Of a stretch of 64,000 bases of DNA, positions 24,282-31,373 are shown in pieces. The notes below the pieces were generated by a model that was given only the letters and a program-made list of their open reading frames with translations, searched no databases and was not told the origin of the DNA. Position numbers and translations under genes: made by a program. Every line of letters starts with the position of its first letter. Position 1 is the first letter of the stretch. The stretch is taken from the NCBI RefSeq assembly GCF_003049705.1, contig NZ_PIRF01000003.1, positions 1 through 64,000 of the forward strand. The letters are read 5' to 3'. The stretch is from Campylobacter concisus. GTDB lineage: Bacteria; Campylobacterota; Campylobacteria; Campylobacterales; Campylobacteraceae.

Positions 24282-24346
24282 TTTGTTTTAAAGCCTTTTG
24301 ATGGTAGGTTTTGATAATGGATCGCAATCTTACACAAAATTTACTT

Positions 24347-24370
24347 TGATAATATTTAAAACTATTATCA
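24347..24370. promoter_or_regulatory. Fur-box-like inverted repeat
   Basis: TGATAATA (24347-24354) and TATTATCA (24363-24370) form a perfect inverted repeat with an eight-base spacer, resembling the GATAATGATAATCATTATC Fur consensus. It lies about 65 bases upstream of the PepSY-receptor operon, so iron repression is expected; this is inference. Confidence 0.6.
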
Positions 24371-24479
24371 ATTATGATTTCAAAAAAGAAAAATTTTTAT
24401 AGAATGTAAATTGAAAAAAAATAAATAGATTTGATTTTTAAAAGAATAAACAACTCCTCTTTGTGTATACGAAAAGCCA

Positions 24480-24543
24480 GAAAAGGGGGAAGCAAAGACT
24501 TATCAGTTACAAAAAGGAGGGTCCATTTAGGACGATGAAATAG
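24480..24543. repeat. TTACAAAAAGGAGG module, copy 1
   Basis: TTACAAAAAGGAGG at 24507-24520 is followed by a small hairpin GTCC/GGAC (24521-24533) and a two-codon frame ATG AAA TAG (24535-24543). A second copy of the same arrangement lies at 25110-25173. The stretch 24371-24681 holds no gene otherwise. Confidence 0.5.
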
Positions 24544-24681
24544 TATTATTTAAGCATAAATTTTAATAAAATTTTTAGTTAATAAAAAAGAAATTCCAAG
24601 TAATACTAAAGTAAATTTAACTTTAAAGAAGCTGCATTTAATAAATTTCTTTTAATTAGTGAAAGTACAAAATTAAAATAG

Positions 24682-25089
24682 CTAGTTTTTAGGCACAAGC
24701 TCTAATACATTGCAAGCTCGTTTGCTGCCCATCTTGCAAGCTTTATCAAGAGCGTTTGCAGAAAGATCAAAGCTTTGCTCAGTGCCATTTCCTTGCAGAT
24801 ACTTTGTCGCTAGCTCATAGCAAGCTTCACTGCTGCCATCATCACAGAGCGATTTAAATATCTCAAAAGATTTTTGCGTATCTTTCTCTGCGCCAAGGCC
24901 GCGTCCTAGCATATCTGCATAGATAAAGCAAGAAATTTTATCTTTATTTTCACACTCACTTGAAAGCTTTTTTGTAAAATTCTCGCAAGCTTTAACGTTG
25001 CTTTTATTAATGCACTCTTGCATATTTATATCCCAGTTTGCATTCAAAGATAGAAGTGCAAATGCTAAAAATAAAATGGATTTTTTCAT
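24682..25089 (-). CDS. Sel1-like repeat secreted protein
   Basis: A 135-residue exported protein: signal peptide (about 1-18) then two to three Sel1/HcpA-like helical repeats, each with a cysteine pair (CENFTKKLSSEC, CFIYADMLGRGLG, CDDGSSEACYELATKYLQG, CKMGSKRAC). Disulphide-stapled repeats of this kind are common in Campylobacter and Helicobacter and act as protein scaffolds; the partner is unknown. It stands alone downstream of the nos cluster with a strong hairpin in its leader. Confidence 0.82.
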   Translation of the reverse strand: MKKSILFLAFALLSLNANWDINMQECINKSNVKACENFTKKLSSECENKDKISCFIYADMLGRGLGAEKDTQKSFEIFKSLCDDGSSEACYELATKYLQGNGTEQSFDLSANALDKACKMGSKRACNVLELVPKN

Positions 25090-25109
25090 AAATTTCCTTG
25101 GAAGAAGTT

Positions 25110-25173
25110 AGCTCCCTTTGGGGGAAAGGGAGCTATTACAAAAAGGAGGTTTCTTGTTGGACAAGTGGAATAA
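25110..25173. repeat. TTACAAAAAGGAGG module, copy 2, with strong hairpin
   Basis: AGCTCCCTTT (25110-25119) pairs with AAAGGGAGCT (25125-25134) around GGGGG, directly upstream of the Sel1-like gene's ribosome site. It is followed on the + strand by TTACAAAAAGGAGG (25136-25149), a CTTGT/ACAAG hairpin and a two-codon frame GTG GAA TAA (25165-25173). The hairpin may also end nos transcription. Confidence 0.5.
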
Positions 25174-25224
25174 TACAAGTTTCGTCTAAATTTAAAACCA
25201 ACTTTTCTTTAACAAAAAACAATC

Positions 25225-26052
25225 TCAAACCAAATCTTTTTTGCTAAAGGCAAAATAGCCACAAACTAGCAAAATAATGCCTAGTAAGAGCGGATAAATA
25301 ATCGCGTAAGCTACAAATGTCGCCTTTGGAAAGGTGCTTAAAATAAAATAAGATGCAGTACCGATAACCGCTAAATTTGGATCAAAAAGACTAAGCGCTG
25401 CTATCCTGAAAAGTTCTATCGGATTTAGTATAGCAATAGCGTAAATAACGTACTCATCGACTGAACTTCTCATAAGAAGTCCAATTAATGCTAGATCAAT
25501 AAATGCAAGCATTATAAGCCAAAGTAAAAACGCCACACCTTGGCCTGTCTCTTGATTTTTAATCACGCTTGAGATAAAAAATCCAAGAGATAAAAAAATG
25601 ATACTTAAGCTAAAAAGTAGTCCAAAGTAAAGCACCAGCACGCCCCAAGGTATCGACACGCCCTTGATAAAGCCAACCACCACGCAAAGCAAAAGAGCAA
25701 ACAAAAGTGGCACAAAAACAACAAATGTACGGCCCAGTGCCTTGCCAAAGTAATACTCTCTAAGGCTTAGCGGGAAGCTAAGGATGTATTCAAGCAAATT
25801 TGTATCTCTATCTTGATTTATACTTCTTACGGTTGAGATGAGAATAAAAATAGGCACAATGATGACGCAAATTTGAATAAACAAAAGCAGTGCTCTAGTA
25901 AGCCCAGAAAAGCCAAGCACACGTGAGTCAGTCACTCCGCTAAATAAAAATCCTATCATCAAAGCAGAAAAAAGCGCAGCATATATCACAAACCATCTTG
26001 AGCGAAAAGACTCTTTTACATCAAGCTTTGCTATTAAAAAAAGATTATTCAC
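25225..26052 (-). CDS. nosY: NosY, ABC permease of the nos system
   Basis: A 275-residue membrane protein with six helices of the ABC-2/NosY type. With NosF it forms the transporter that supplies a sulphur- or copper-related factor to NosD for building the CuZ [4Cu:2S] centre of nitrous oxide reductase. The early segment RSRWFVIYAALFSALMIGF and ILSTVRSINQDRDTNLLEY are typical. Its start overlaps the nosF end by eight bases. It is the last nos gene in the window; no nosL follows it. Confidence 0.9.
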   Translation of the reverse strand: MNNLFLIAKLDVKESFRSRWFVIYAALFSALMIGFLFSGVTDSRVLGFSGLTRALLLFIQICVIIVPIFILISTVRSINQDRDTNLLEYILSFPLSLREYYFGKALGRTFVVFVPLLFALLLCVVVGFIKGVSIPWGVLVLYFGLLFSLSIIFLSLGFFISSVIKNQETGQGVAFLLWLIMLAFIDLALIGLLMRSSVDEYVIYAIAILNPIELFRIAALSLFDPNLAVIGTASYFILSTFPKATFVAYAIIYPLLLGIILLVCGYFAFSKKDLV

Positions 26053-26698
26053 TCTTGCTCCTTAAATTTTCTTCTTTGATGATCTTGCCAAGATCCATAT
26101 AGACGCATCTATCTAATAAATTTGCTATCTCATCGATACGGTGTGAAATAAAAACAAGTGTTTTGTTTTGCGTGAAGTTATCAAGTAAATTTTTAAAAGA
26201 AAGCCTTGCTTTCACGTCAAGATTTGCCGTTGGCTCATCAAACATCAAAATTTCACTATCCTTAGCAAATGCGATGGCTATTAGCATCTTTTGTTTCATG
26301 CCGCCAGAGAGCTTATAAAATGGCTTATTTAAATTTGCATGCAAATCAAGCTCTAAAAGCTTGCTAAATTTCTCAATCTCTTCAAATTTTACATTTGAGC
26401 TTTTGCAAACAAACTCACAAAGCTCACGTAGATTAAATTTAAGCGGTGGTGGGGTTTGTGGCACAAATGAGATAAATTTCAAAGCCCCTTTTCTATCTTT
26501 TAGAGTATTTACGCCATTTATCGCGATACTTCCACTATTTGGGATAAATTCTCCTAAAATGATACGCATGAGCGAGCTTTTGCCAGCTCCATTTTGTCCA
26601 AGTATTGCTATTTTTTCACCAGATTTTACGTTTAGGCTAACATTGTCAAGTATCCTTTGCGAGCCAAAAATTTTAGTTACTTCTTTTATATCTATCAA
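26045..26698 (-). CDS. nosF: NosF, ABC ATPase of the nos system
   Basis: A 217-residue ATP-binding subunit, slightly short for NosF-type ATPases. It shows Walker A GQNGAGKSS (about residue 35), the signature LSGGMKQKM (about 128), Walker B ILMFDEP (about 150) and the switch histidine in FISHR. It powers NosY. Only nine bases separate it from nosH upstream. Confidence 0.9.
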   Translation of the reverse strand: MIDIKEVTKIFGSQRILDNVSLNVKSGEKIAILGQNGAGKSSLMRIILGEFIPNSGSIAINGVNTLKDRKGALKFISFVPQTPPPLKFNLRELCEFVCKSSNVKFEEIEKFSKLLELDLHANLNKPFYKLSGGMKQKMLIAIAFAKDSEILMFDEPTANLDVKARLSFKNLLDNFTQNKTLVFISHRIDEIANLLDRCVYMDLGKIIKEENLRSKSE

Positions 26699-26707
26699 AA
26701 ATTTTCC

Positions 26708-27607
26708 TTATATTAGTTTTTTAAAGCCGTTGTCAAATTTCAGTGCATCTTGATGACACACATCAATACACCTACCACAAAGCGTGCAATCAGCACCAGC
26801 TATCCTAAAGATATTTTTGCTCTCATCAAGCTTTGCTCCCTTTTTTGTCATAAAAAGTACGTGAGGCACTAGACAAACATCAGTGCAAACTAAGCAGTGA
26901 TCGCACCTTTCTTTATCCCAGCTAACTTTTATGGCATTTGGTTTAGCTAGCACCGAGTAAGTAGCTCCAATAGGACAGACATATCTGCACCAAGCTCTAC
27001 GTGAGAAGAAAATTTCAACCATAAGCATAGCCACAACGAACCAAATAGCATGAAAATAGCCATAGATAATAAATCTTGAAAAAATCCCAACAACATTAAA
27101 AATTTCAAATGTAAGGCTTGCACTAGCAAAGCTAAGGGTTAAAAATAAAATGGTAAAAACATATCGCCACTTTGTGTCAAAAACTCGTGGTTTTACTATC
27201 TTTTTGGCGCGTAAATTTTCATGGATCTTCTCAGCTATTTCGCTTATTAATGAATATGGGCAGATCCAAGAACAAAAGCCTCTACCGCCAAAAATGATAT
27301 AAAAGGCCAAGATACTAAGTGAGCCAATTATTAAATTTACATGGATTTCATGTGTCGCCAAAAAGACTTGCAGGCTCATAAAAGCATCTGCCAAGTGAAA
27401 ACCAAATATCCTTGAGGCACTGATGTCGCCTTCTAAAATTTGTATATCAACTCTATATGAAAGCACAAATAAAAGATGGACTAGAATAATGCTAAAAATG
27501 CGCCAAAATCGTATACTAGGACGTTTCTTGCCATCTTTTGTAGTTGTGATTAACGTGCTTAGAAAGCTTACATTTCTAACCGTCGCACGAGTGTTATATT
27601 TGTCCAT
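26708..27607 (-). CDS. nosH: NosH, membrane ferredoxin (NapH-like)
   Basis: A 299-residue inner-membrane iron-sulphur protein: about four to five helices with the cytosolic CxxxCP motifs GFCSWICPYS and AWCRYVCPIG typical of NapH/NosR-type quinol dehydrogenases, then two 4Fe-4S motifs (CDHCLVCTDVC and CTLCGRCIDVC). With NosG it is expected to pass electrons from menaquinol to the periplasmic cytochromes of the N2O pathway, as described for Wolinella. Confidence 0.9.
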   Translation of the reverse strand: MDKYNTRATVRNVSFLSTLITTTKDGKKRPSIRFWRIFSIILVHLLFVLSYRVDIQILEGDISASRIFGFHLADAFMSLQVFLATHEIHVNLIIGSLSILAFYIIFGGRGFCSWICPYSLISEIAEKIHENLRAKKIVKPRVFDTKWRYVFTILFLTLSFASASLTFEIFNVVGIFSRFIIYGYFHAIWFVVAMLMVEIFFSRRAWCRYVCPIGATYSVLAKPNAIKVSWDKERCDHCLVCTDVCLVPHVLFMTKKGAKLDESKNIFRIAGADCTLCGRCIDVCHQDALKFDNGFKKLI

Positions 27608-27609
27608 TT

Positions 27610-28071
27610 TTACTTTTTAAATTTAGAAATTTCATCTGCAAGGCTTTCAAGCTCGCTATCACTAACATTTGTAAGTAGCCCCTTCATAAGTGAGTTTTGC
27701 ACCTTACCAGCTTTATAATCAGCTAGCTTTTTAAGTAATTCATCCTTACTTAGATGCGTTATATCAGGAGCAACGATACCTTTTGCATTTGCACCATGAC
27801 ACGGAGCACAAGTTGTTAGATACTGCTTGCTAACGCCTTCATTGTGCACTTTAGCCACACTTAGACTTAGCTCTTTTACCTTTTTTAGCTCATCTTCGCT
27901 AGCAAATTCTTCACTAGACTTTGGCTGCTCTTTTGTAAAATTTTGCTCTACTTTTGGCTGAGCATTAGTTGCTACTTTTTCCTTTTTAGGCGGAGTCTGG
28001 CTTAACATAAACACCATGATACCGCAAATTGCTACCGCTAAAATAATGGTTATAATCTTTCCTACTTTCAT
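27610..28071 (-). CDS. nosC2: NosC2, monohaem cytochrome c
   Basis: A 153-residue protein with one N-terminal membrane anchor (about residues 5-24), a Lys/Glu-rich linker and a class I cytochrome c domain with CAPCH (about residue 98) and a downstream methionine in NSLMKGLL as probable axial ligand. It is thought to carry electrons from NosGH to NosZ. The start shares one base with the nosC1 stop. Confidence 0.87.
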   Translation of the reverse strand: MKVGKIITIILAVAICGIMVFMLSQTPPKKEKVATNAQPKVEQNFTKEQPKSSEEFASEDELKKVKELSLSVAKVHNEGVSKQYLTTCAPCHGANAKGIVAPDITHLSKDELLKKLADYKAGKVQNSLMKGLLTNVSDSELESLADEISKFKK

Positions 28072-28619
28072 TATTTGCTCCTAAATTGTGTATTAAAATC
28101 ACTGATTTCTTTAGCTAAATTTCTGATTTCACTATCATCCATTTTTTTAACAAGGTCTCGCATTAAAACATTGACTTTTTCTTTATTTTTATAAGCATTT
28201 ATCATTGTATAAATTTCATTTTCACTTTTTGTTAAAAGTGATGGCCCGATGATGCCATTTGCGTAATCATCGTGACAAGCTGAGCATTTTGTAATGAAAT
28301 TTTTGCTAAGTCTACCCTTTATAAGTCTTAAATTTATAGTTTGAAGAGGGGTTCTTACCATTGCTAAAGCACCGATTTGGCGGCTTACATTATTATCTTC
28401 AAGTCCAAATTTTACGCTCTTTTCGCCGTGCATATCGTATTTTATGAAATCATTTTGTTTATTTGTACTTTGATTATTTTCTTTTTTTTCAACCTTTATG
28501 CTAGCACTCGTGGCTACATTTATTGGTTGCTCGCTAGCTGCTTTTTGCGCTTTGTCATCGCTCTTTTCACAGCCGACAAATAGCAAAGCAGCAGCCACTA
28601 AAGACATTATTAATCTCAT
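28071..28619 (-). CDS. nosC1: NosC1, monohaem cytochrome c
   Basis: A 182-residue lipoprotein-like cytochrome: the signal ends in LLFVGCEKSDD, so it may be lipid-anchored at C17. A 90-residue spacer follows, then the haem site CSACH (about residue 126) with a methionine in NVLMRDLV as candidate ligand. It is a sister of nosC2 immediately downstream. The start overlaps nosG by four bases. Confidence 0.87.
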   Translation of the reverse strand: MRLIMSLVAAALLFVGCEKSDDKAQKAASEQPINVATSASIKVEKKENNQSTNKQNDFIKYDMHGEKSVKFGLEDNNVSRQIGALAMVRTPLQTINLRLIKGRLSKNFITKCSACHDDYANGIIGPSLLTKSENEIYTMINAYKNKEKVNVLMRDLVKKMDDSEIRNLAKEISDFNTQFRSK

Positions 28620-29293
28620 TCTTTCTCCTTATAAATTTCATCATAACTCATTTTCGGGGCAATATTTATAATTTTTACAGGGCAAACCTCAGCACACACC
28701 CCACACCCAACGCAGCCATGCTTTATGAGTGGTAAATTTGCTTCGCTCATTACTATTGCACTATCGCCAACTGGGCAAATGCTGACACAAAGGTCACAAA
28801 TTTGACCGATTTTGCCTTTTATCTTATCTTTTTCTGCCTCTTCTCTATCGTTATAAACTTTGCGGACAAGTAAATCTTCAACGCTATCTTCGCTTAGTTT
28901 TTCTCTTTTTAGGCACATACAGGCATTTGCATTACTCAAGACAGCAACGCCCATTTTCACATCATCAACAACTTTTGTAGCATGATCTAACGCACCACTT
29001 GGACAGGCGAGTACACATGGGAAAAGATCACATAAATAGCAACCTCTCTTTTTAGGATCAATGTATGCTGTACCATTTGAATATCCATCTTTTATATCAA
29101 GCAAACTTATACTGTGATAAGGGCATACCTGCACACACTGACCGCATTTGACACAAAGATCATCAAAGTCATCAACCGCACCTGGCGGTCTAAGATAGAG
29201 TTTATCGCCGCTACTTTTTGGCAAAATTTTACCTATGCCATATCCTGCGGCAGCTGCGACTGAGCCTAAAATTATAAATTTTCTTCTATCCAC
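28616..29293 (-). CDS. nosG: NosG, 4Fe-4S ferredoxin (NapG-like)
   Basis: A 225-residue periplasm-exported Fe-S protein. The N-terminus MDRRKFIILGSVAAAAGYGIG has a twin-arginine-like start. Four cysteine clusters follow (CVKCGQCVQVCPY, CYLCDLFPCVLACPSG, CDLCVSICPVGD, CVGCGVCAEVCPV), enough for four 4Fe-4S centres. As with NapG, it probably sits on NosH and accepts electrons from quinol. Its end overlaps nosC1 and its start overlaps nosD. Confidence 0.9.
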   Translation of the reverse strand: MDRRKFIILGSVAAAAGYGIGKILPKSSGDKLYLRPPGAVDDFDDLCVKCGQCVQVCPYHSISLLDIKDGYSNGTAYIDPKKRGCYLCDLFPCVLACPSGALDHATKVVDDVKMGVAVLSNANACMCLKREKLSEDSVEDLLVRKVYNDREEAEKDKIKGKIGQICDLCVSICPVGDSAIVMSEANLPLIKHGCVGCGVCAEVCPVKIINIAPKMSYDEIYKEKE

Positions 29294-30542
29294 GTTTTGC
29301 CCTTAATGCGTTAAAATTTGAAGCATCAAGTGGTTTTATCCTTGGCGTACTATCTTCAAGTAGCTTTACTGGCTCAGAAAATGGTGCGAGTTTGGCTAAA
29401 AAATTTAAGATACTAAAGACACTTGAGCCATAGAAAAACTGCAAATTCGGATAATACTGCCAAAGCTGATCGGCATACGATAGATGCATAAACGGCGTAT
29501 CGCCATAGCCATCTTTATCTCTATCAAAGCTCTCATACTCATCATAATAATTTTTACTCCACCGATTTAATGCCATTTTATCGCCTGGAGTGTCGTTCGC
29601 AACGATATCCATATTGCCTATAAAATCATTATTTTCAAAGATACTTGTCCCCTGAGTGGCGTGAAAATATACGCCAACGACGTTATGTAAAATTTTATTG
29701 CCTAAGAAATTTATCGTTGAGCCTGGCTGAAACGGCGAGTTATCAAGCAAGATTCCTCTTGCATTATAGATAAGTGTGTTATTTTCGATAGTAAAATTTG
29801 AAACATCTTTTAGACCAATGCCGATACCAAAAGCGCCATCACTATCCATAACAAGATTATTTTTTATATTTGAGCCAGCCGAATACATAAAAAACATTCC
29901 GACTGCATTGCCGATAAAATCATTGTTTTCGACTAAATTTTGATTTGCATACATAAAGTGAAGTGAGTATCTACCGCGAATCGCTTTATTTTTTAAAAAT
30001 TTATTGTGACTTGCATACCATGCAACCATATCGCGGCTATCATAAATATAATTGCCTTCTATTAAATTTTCATGACTATACCAGAGTCTAACAGCATCAC
30101 CTCTAAAACCAAGACTGGCCCCTTTTTTAGAAGTGATGTTATTTTCAGTGATTTTTGAGCTACTGCACTCTTTAAAATCAATCCCAAAAAGCACATCACT
30201 CAAGTCATTTTGCGTAACCAAGACATTATTTGCTTTATCACAGCCAATGCCAGCATCTAACTCACCAAGGTCATTTCCGCTACCACTTATCTTTAAATTT
30301 CTAAGCGTAACATTTGAGGCAATAATCTTTACAACTGTGCCTTTACCATTTCCTTTTATATGAGCGTTTTTGCCCTCACCAACGATACTAAGAGGCTTAT
30401 TTATAGTTATGCTTCCTTCATAGATGCCGTCCCCTAGCTTTATAACATCGCCAGGGCTAGCGTTATTTATTGCATCTTGAAGGATATTTGCGGAGCTAAA
30501 AATAGGCAAGAAAGCAAGGGCAAAAATAAAAATTTTACGCAT
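29286..30542 (-). CDS. nosD: NosD, periplasmic CuZ maturation protein
   Basis: A 418-residue exported protein with a signal peptide (about 1-18) and a right-handed parallel beta-helix made of NosD repeats (many N-x-I/L-x-x-N turns such as NNTLIYNARGILL and ENNDFIGNAVGMFF). It delivers sulphide or copper units to NosZ for the CuZ site, working with NosFY. Length and architecture are normal. Its start overlaps the nosB end by eight bases. Confidence 0.92.
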   Translation of the reverse strand: MRKIFIFALAFLPIFSSANILQDAINNASPGDVIKLGDGIYEGSITINKPLSIVGEGKNAHIKGNGKGTVVKIIASNVTLRNLKISGSGNDLGELDAGIGCDKANNVLVTQNDLSDVLFGIDFKECSSSKITENNITSKKGASLGFRGDAVRLWYSHENLIEGNYIYDSRDMVAWYASHNKFLKNKAIRGRYSLHFMYANQNLVENNDFIGNAVGMFFMYSAGSNIKNNLVMDSDGAFGIGIGLKDVSNFTIENNTLIYNARGILLDNSPFQPGSTINFLGNKILHNVVGVYFHATQGTSIFENNDFIGNMDIVANDTPGDKMALNRWSKNYYDEYESFDRDKDGYGDTPFMHLSYADQLWQYYPNLQFFYGSSVFSILNFLAKLAPFSEPVKLLEDSTPRIKPLDASNFNALRAKRG

Positions 30543-31290
30543 TTAGCTCTTTTTTCTTTGAAAATACTGCAAGTATGCAAAATACGCTCATAGCGATCAT
30601 AACCCAAAATCCGATACTTGGATAAGAGTGCGTTGTAAATTGCGCGACGCTACCATCGCCTAAAACTGTTGGCATAAATGGTTTAATCTTAAATGCACCC
30701 CACTCTTGCATATTGTGTCCATACCAGTAAAGCCATCCTGCAAATGCGCTCATAAATAGCACAGGCGCGATAATGGTTGGAACCATAAGAAGTGAGTTAA
30801 ATTTGCCGTTGTAATACAAAAATGCAAGCATACAAAGCGTTGAAATAAGCAAATAATAAGGTGCTATCGCTCGCTCTAAATTTCCACCATGCTCCATAGG
30901 ATACATACCGATGTAGTGATTTATCGTATTCATCTCATGCACATCGCCACTATATCCATCTACGTGAAAATATACAGGAATTCCATCAGGAAAGGCTGAT
31001 TTTGGATAATTTGGAGCTTCAAGAGAGACGTACCAGATAGGAAAAGATGGTGTGCCTATCTCTGCTTTTTGCTCGATCATCTTATGAAGATCGCTTGCTA
31101 CATCTTTTGATAAAAGATGATTTTTATACTGAAATGAGCTATAAAGATTATATATACCGTAAGTATAAGATGGTAGTTCATCACCATCAGCTATACGCTC
31201 TTTTGCTCCGTGCCAACCAAGAACAGGCAAAGTAAAACAAACAGTCATTAAGACAAGTGCAACAATGGTATAAATTTTATATTTACTCAT
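30535..31290 (-). CDS. nosB: NosB, membrane protein of clade II nos clusters
   Basis: A 251-residue membrane protein with about five helices and a periplasmic segment after helix 1 containing conserved His and Tyr residues. It is found next to clade II nosZ in epsilonproteobacteria and others, and in Wolinella belongs to the nos operon; its job is not settled, possibly electron delivery. It follows nosZ by 83 bases, a gap that contains a terminator hairpin. Confidence 0.82.
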   Translation of the reverse strand: MSKYKIYTIVALVLMTVCFTLPVLGWHGAKERIADGDELPSYTYGIYNLYSSFQYKNHLLSKDVASDLHKMIEQKAEIGTPSFPIWYVSLEAPNYPKSAFPDGIPVYFHVDGYSGDVHEMNTINHYIGMYPMEHGGNLERAIAPYYLLISTLCMLAFLYYNGKFNSLLMVPTIIAPVLFMSAFAGWLYWYGHNMQEWGAFKIKPFMPTVLGDGSVAQFTTHSYPSIGFWVMIAMSVFCILAVFSKKKELNA

Positions 31291-31347
31291 GATCTCTCCT
31301 TTAAATTTTAAAATTTCATCTGCTAAAAATAAAATTTTAAAATTTAA

Positions 31348-31368
31348 AAAGGGGCAAAACGCCCCTTT
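31348..31368 (-). terminator. Rho-independent terminator between nosZ and nosB
   Basis: AAAGGGGC (31348-31355) pairs with GCCCCTTT (31361-31368) around AAAAC. On the nosZ transcript the stem is followed by TTTTTAAATTTTAAAA. Partial read-through would make nosZ mRNA more abundant than the accessory genes. Confidence 0.8.
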
Positions 31369-31373
31369 AAAAA

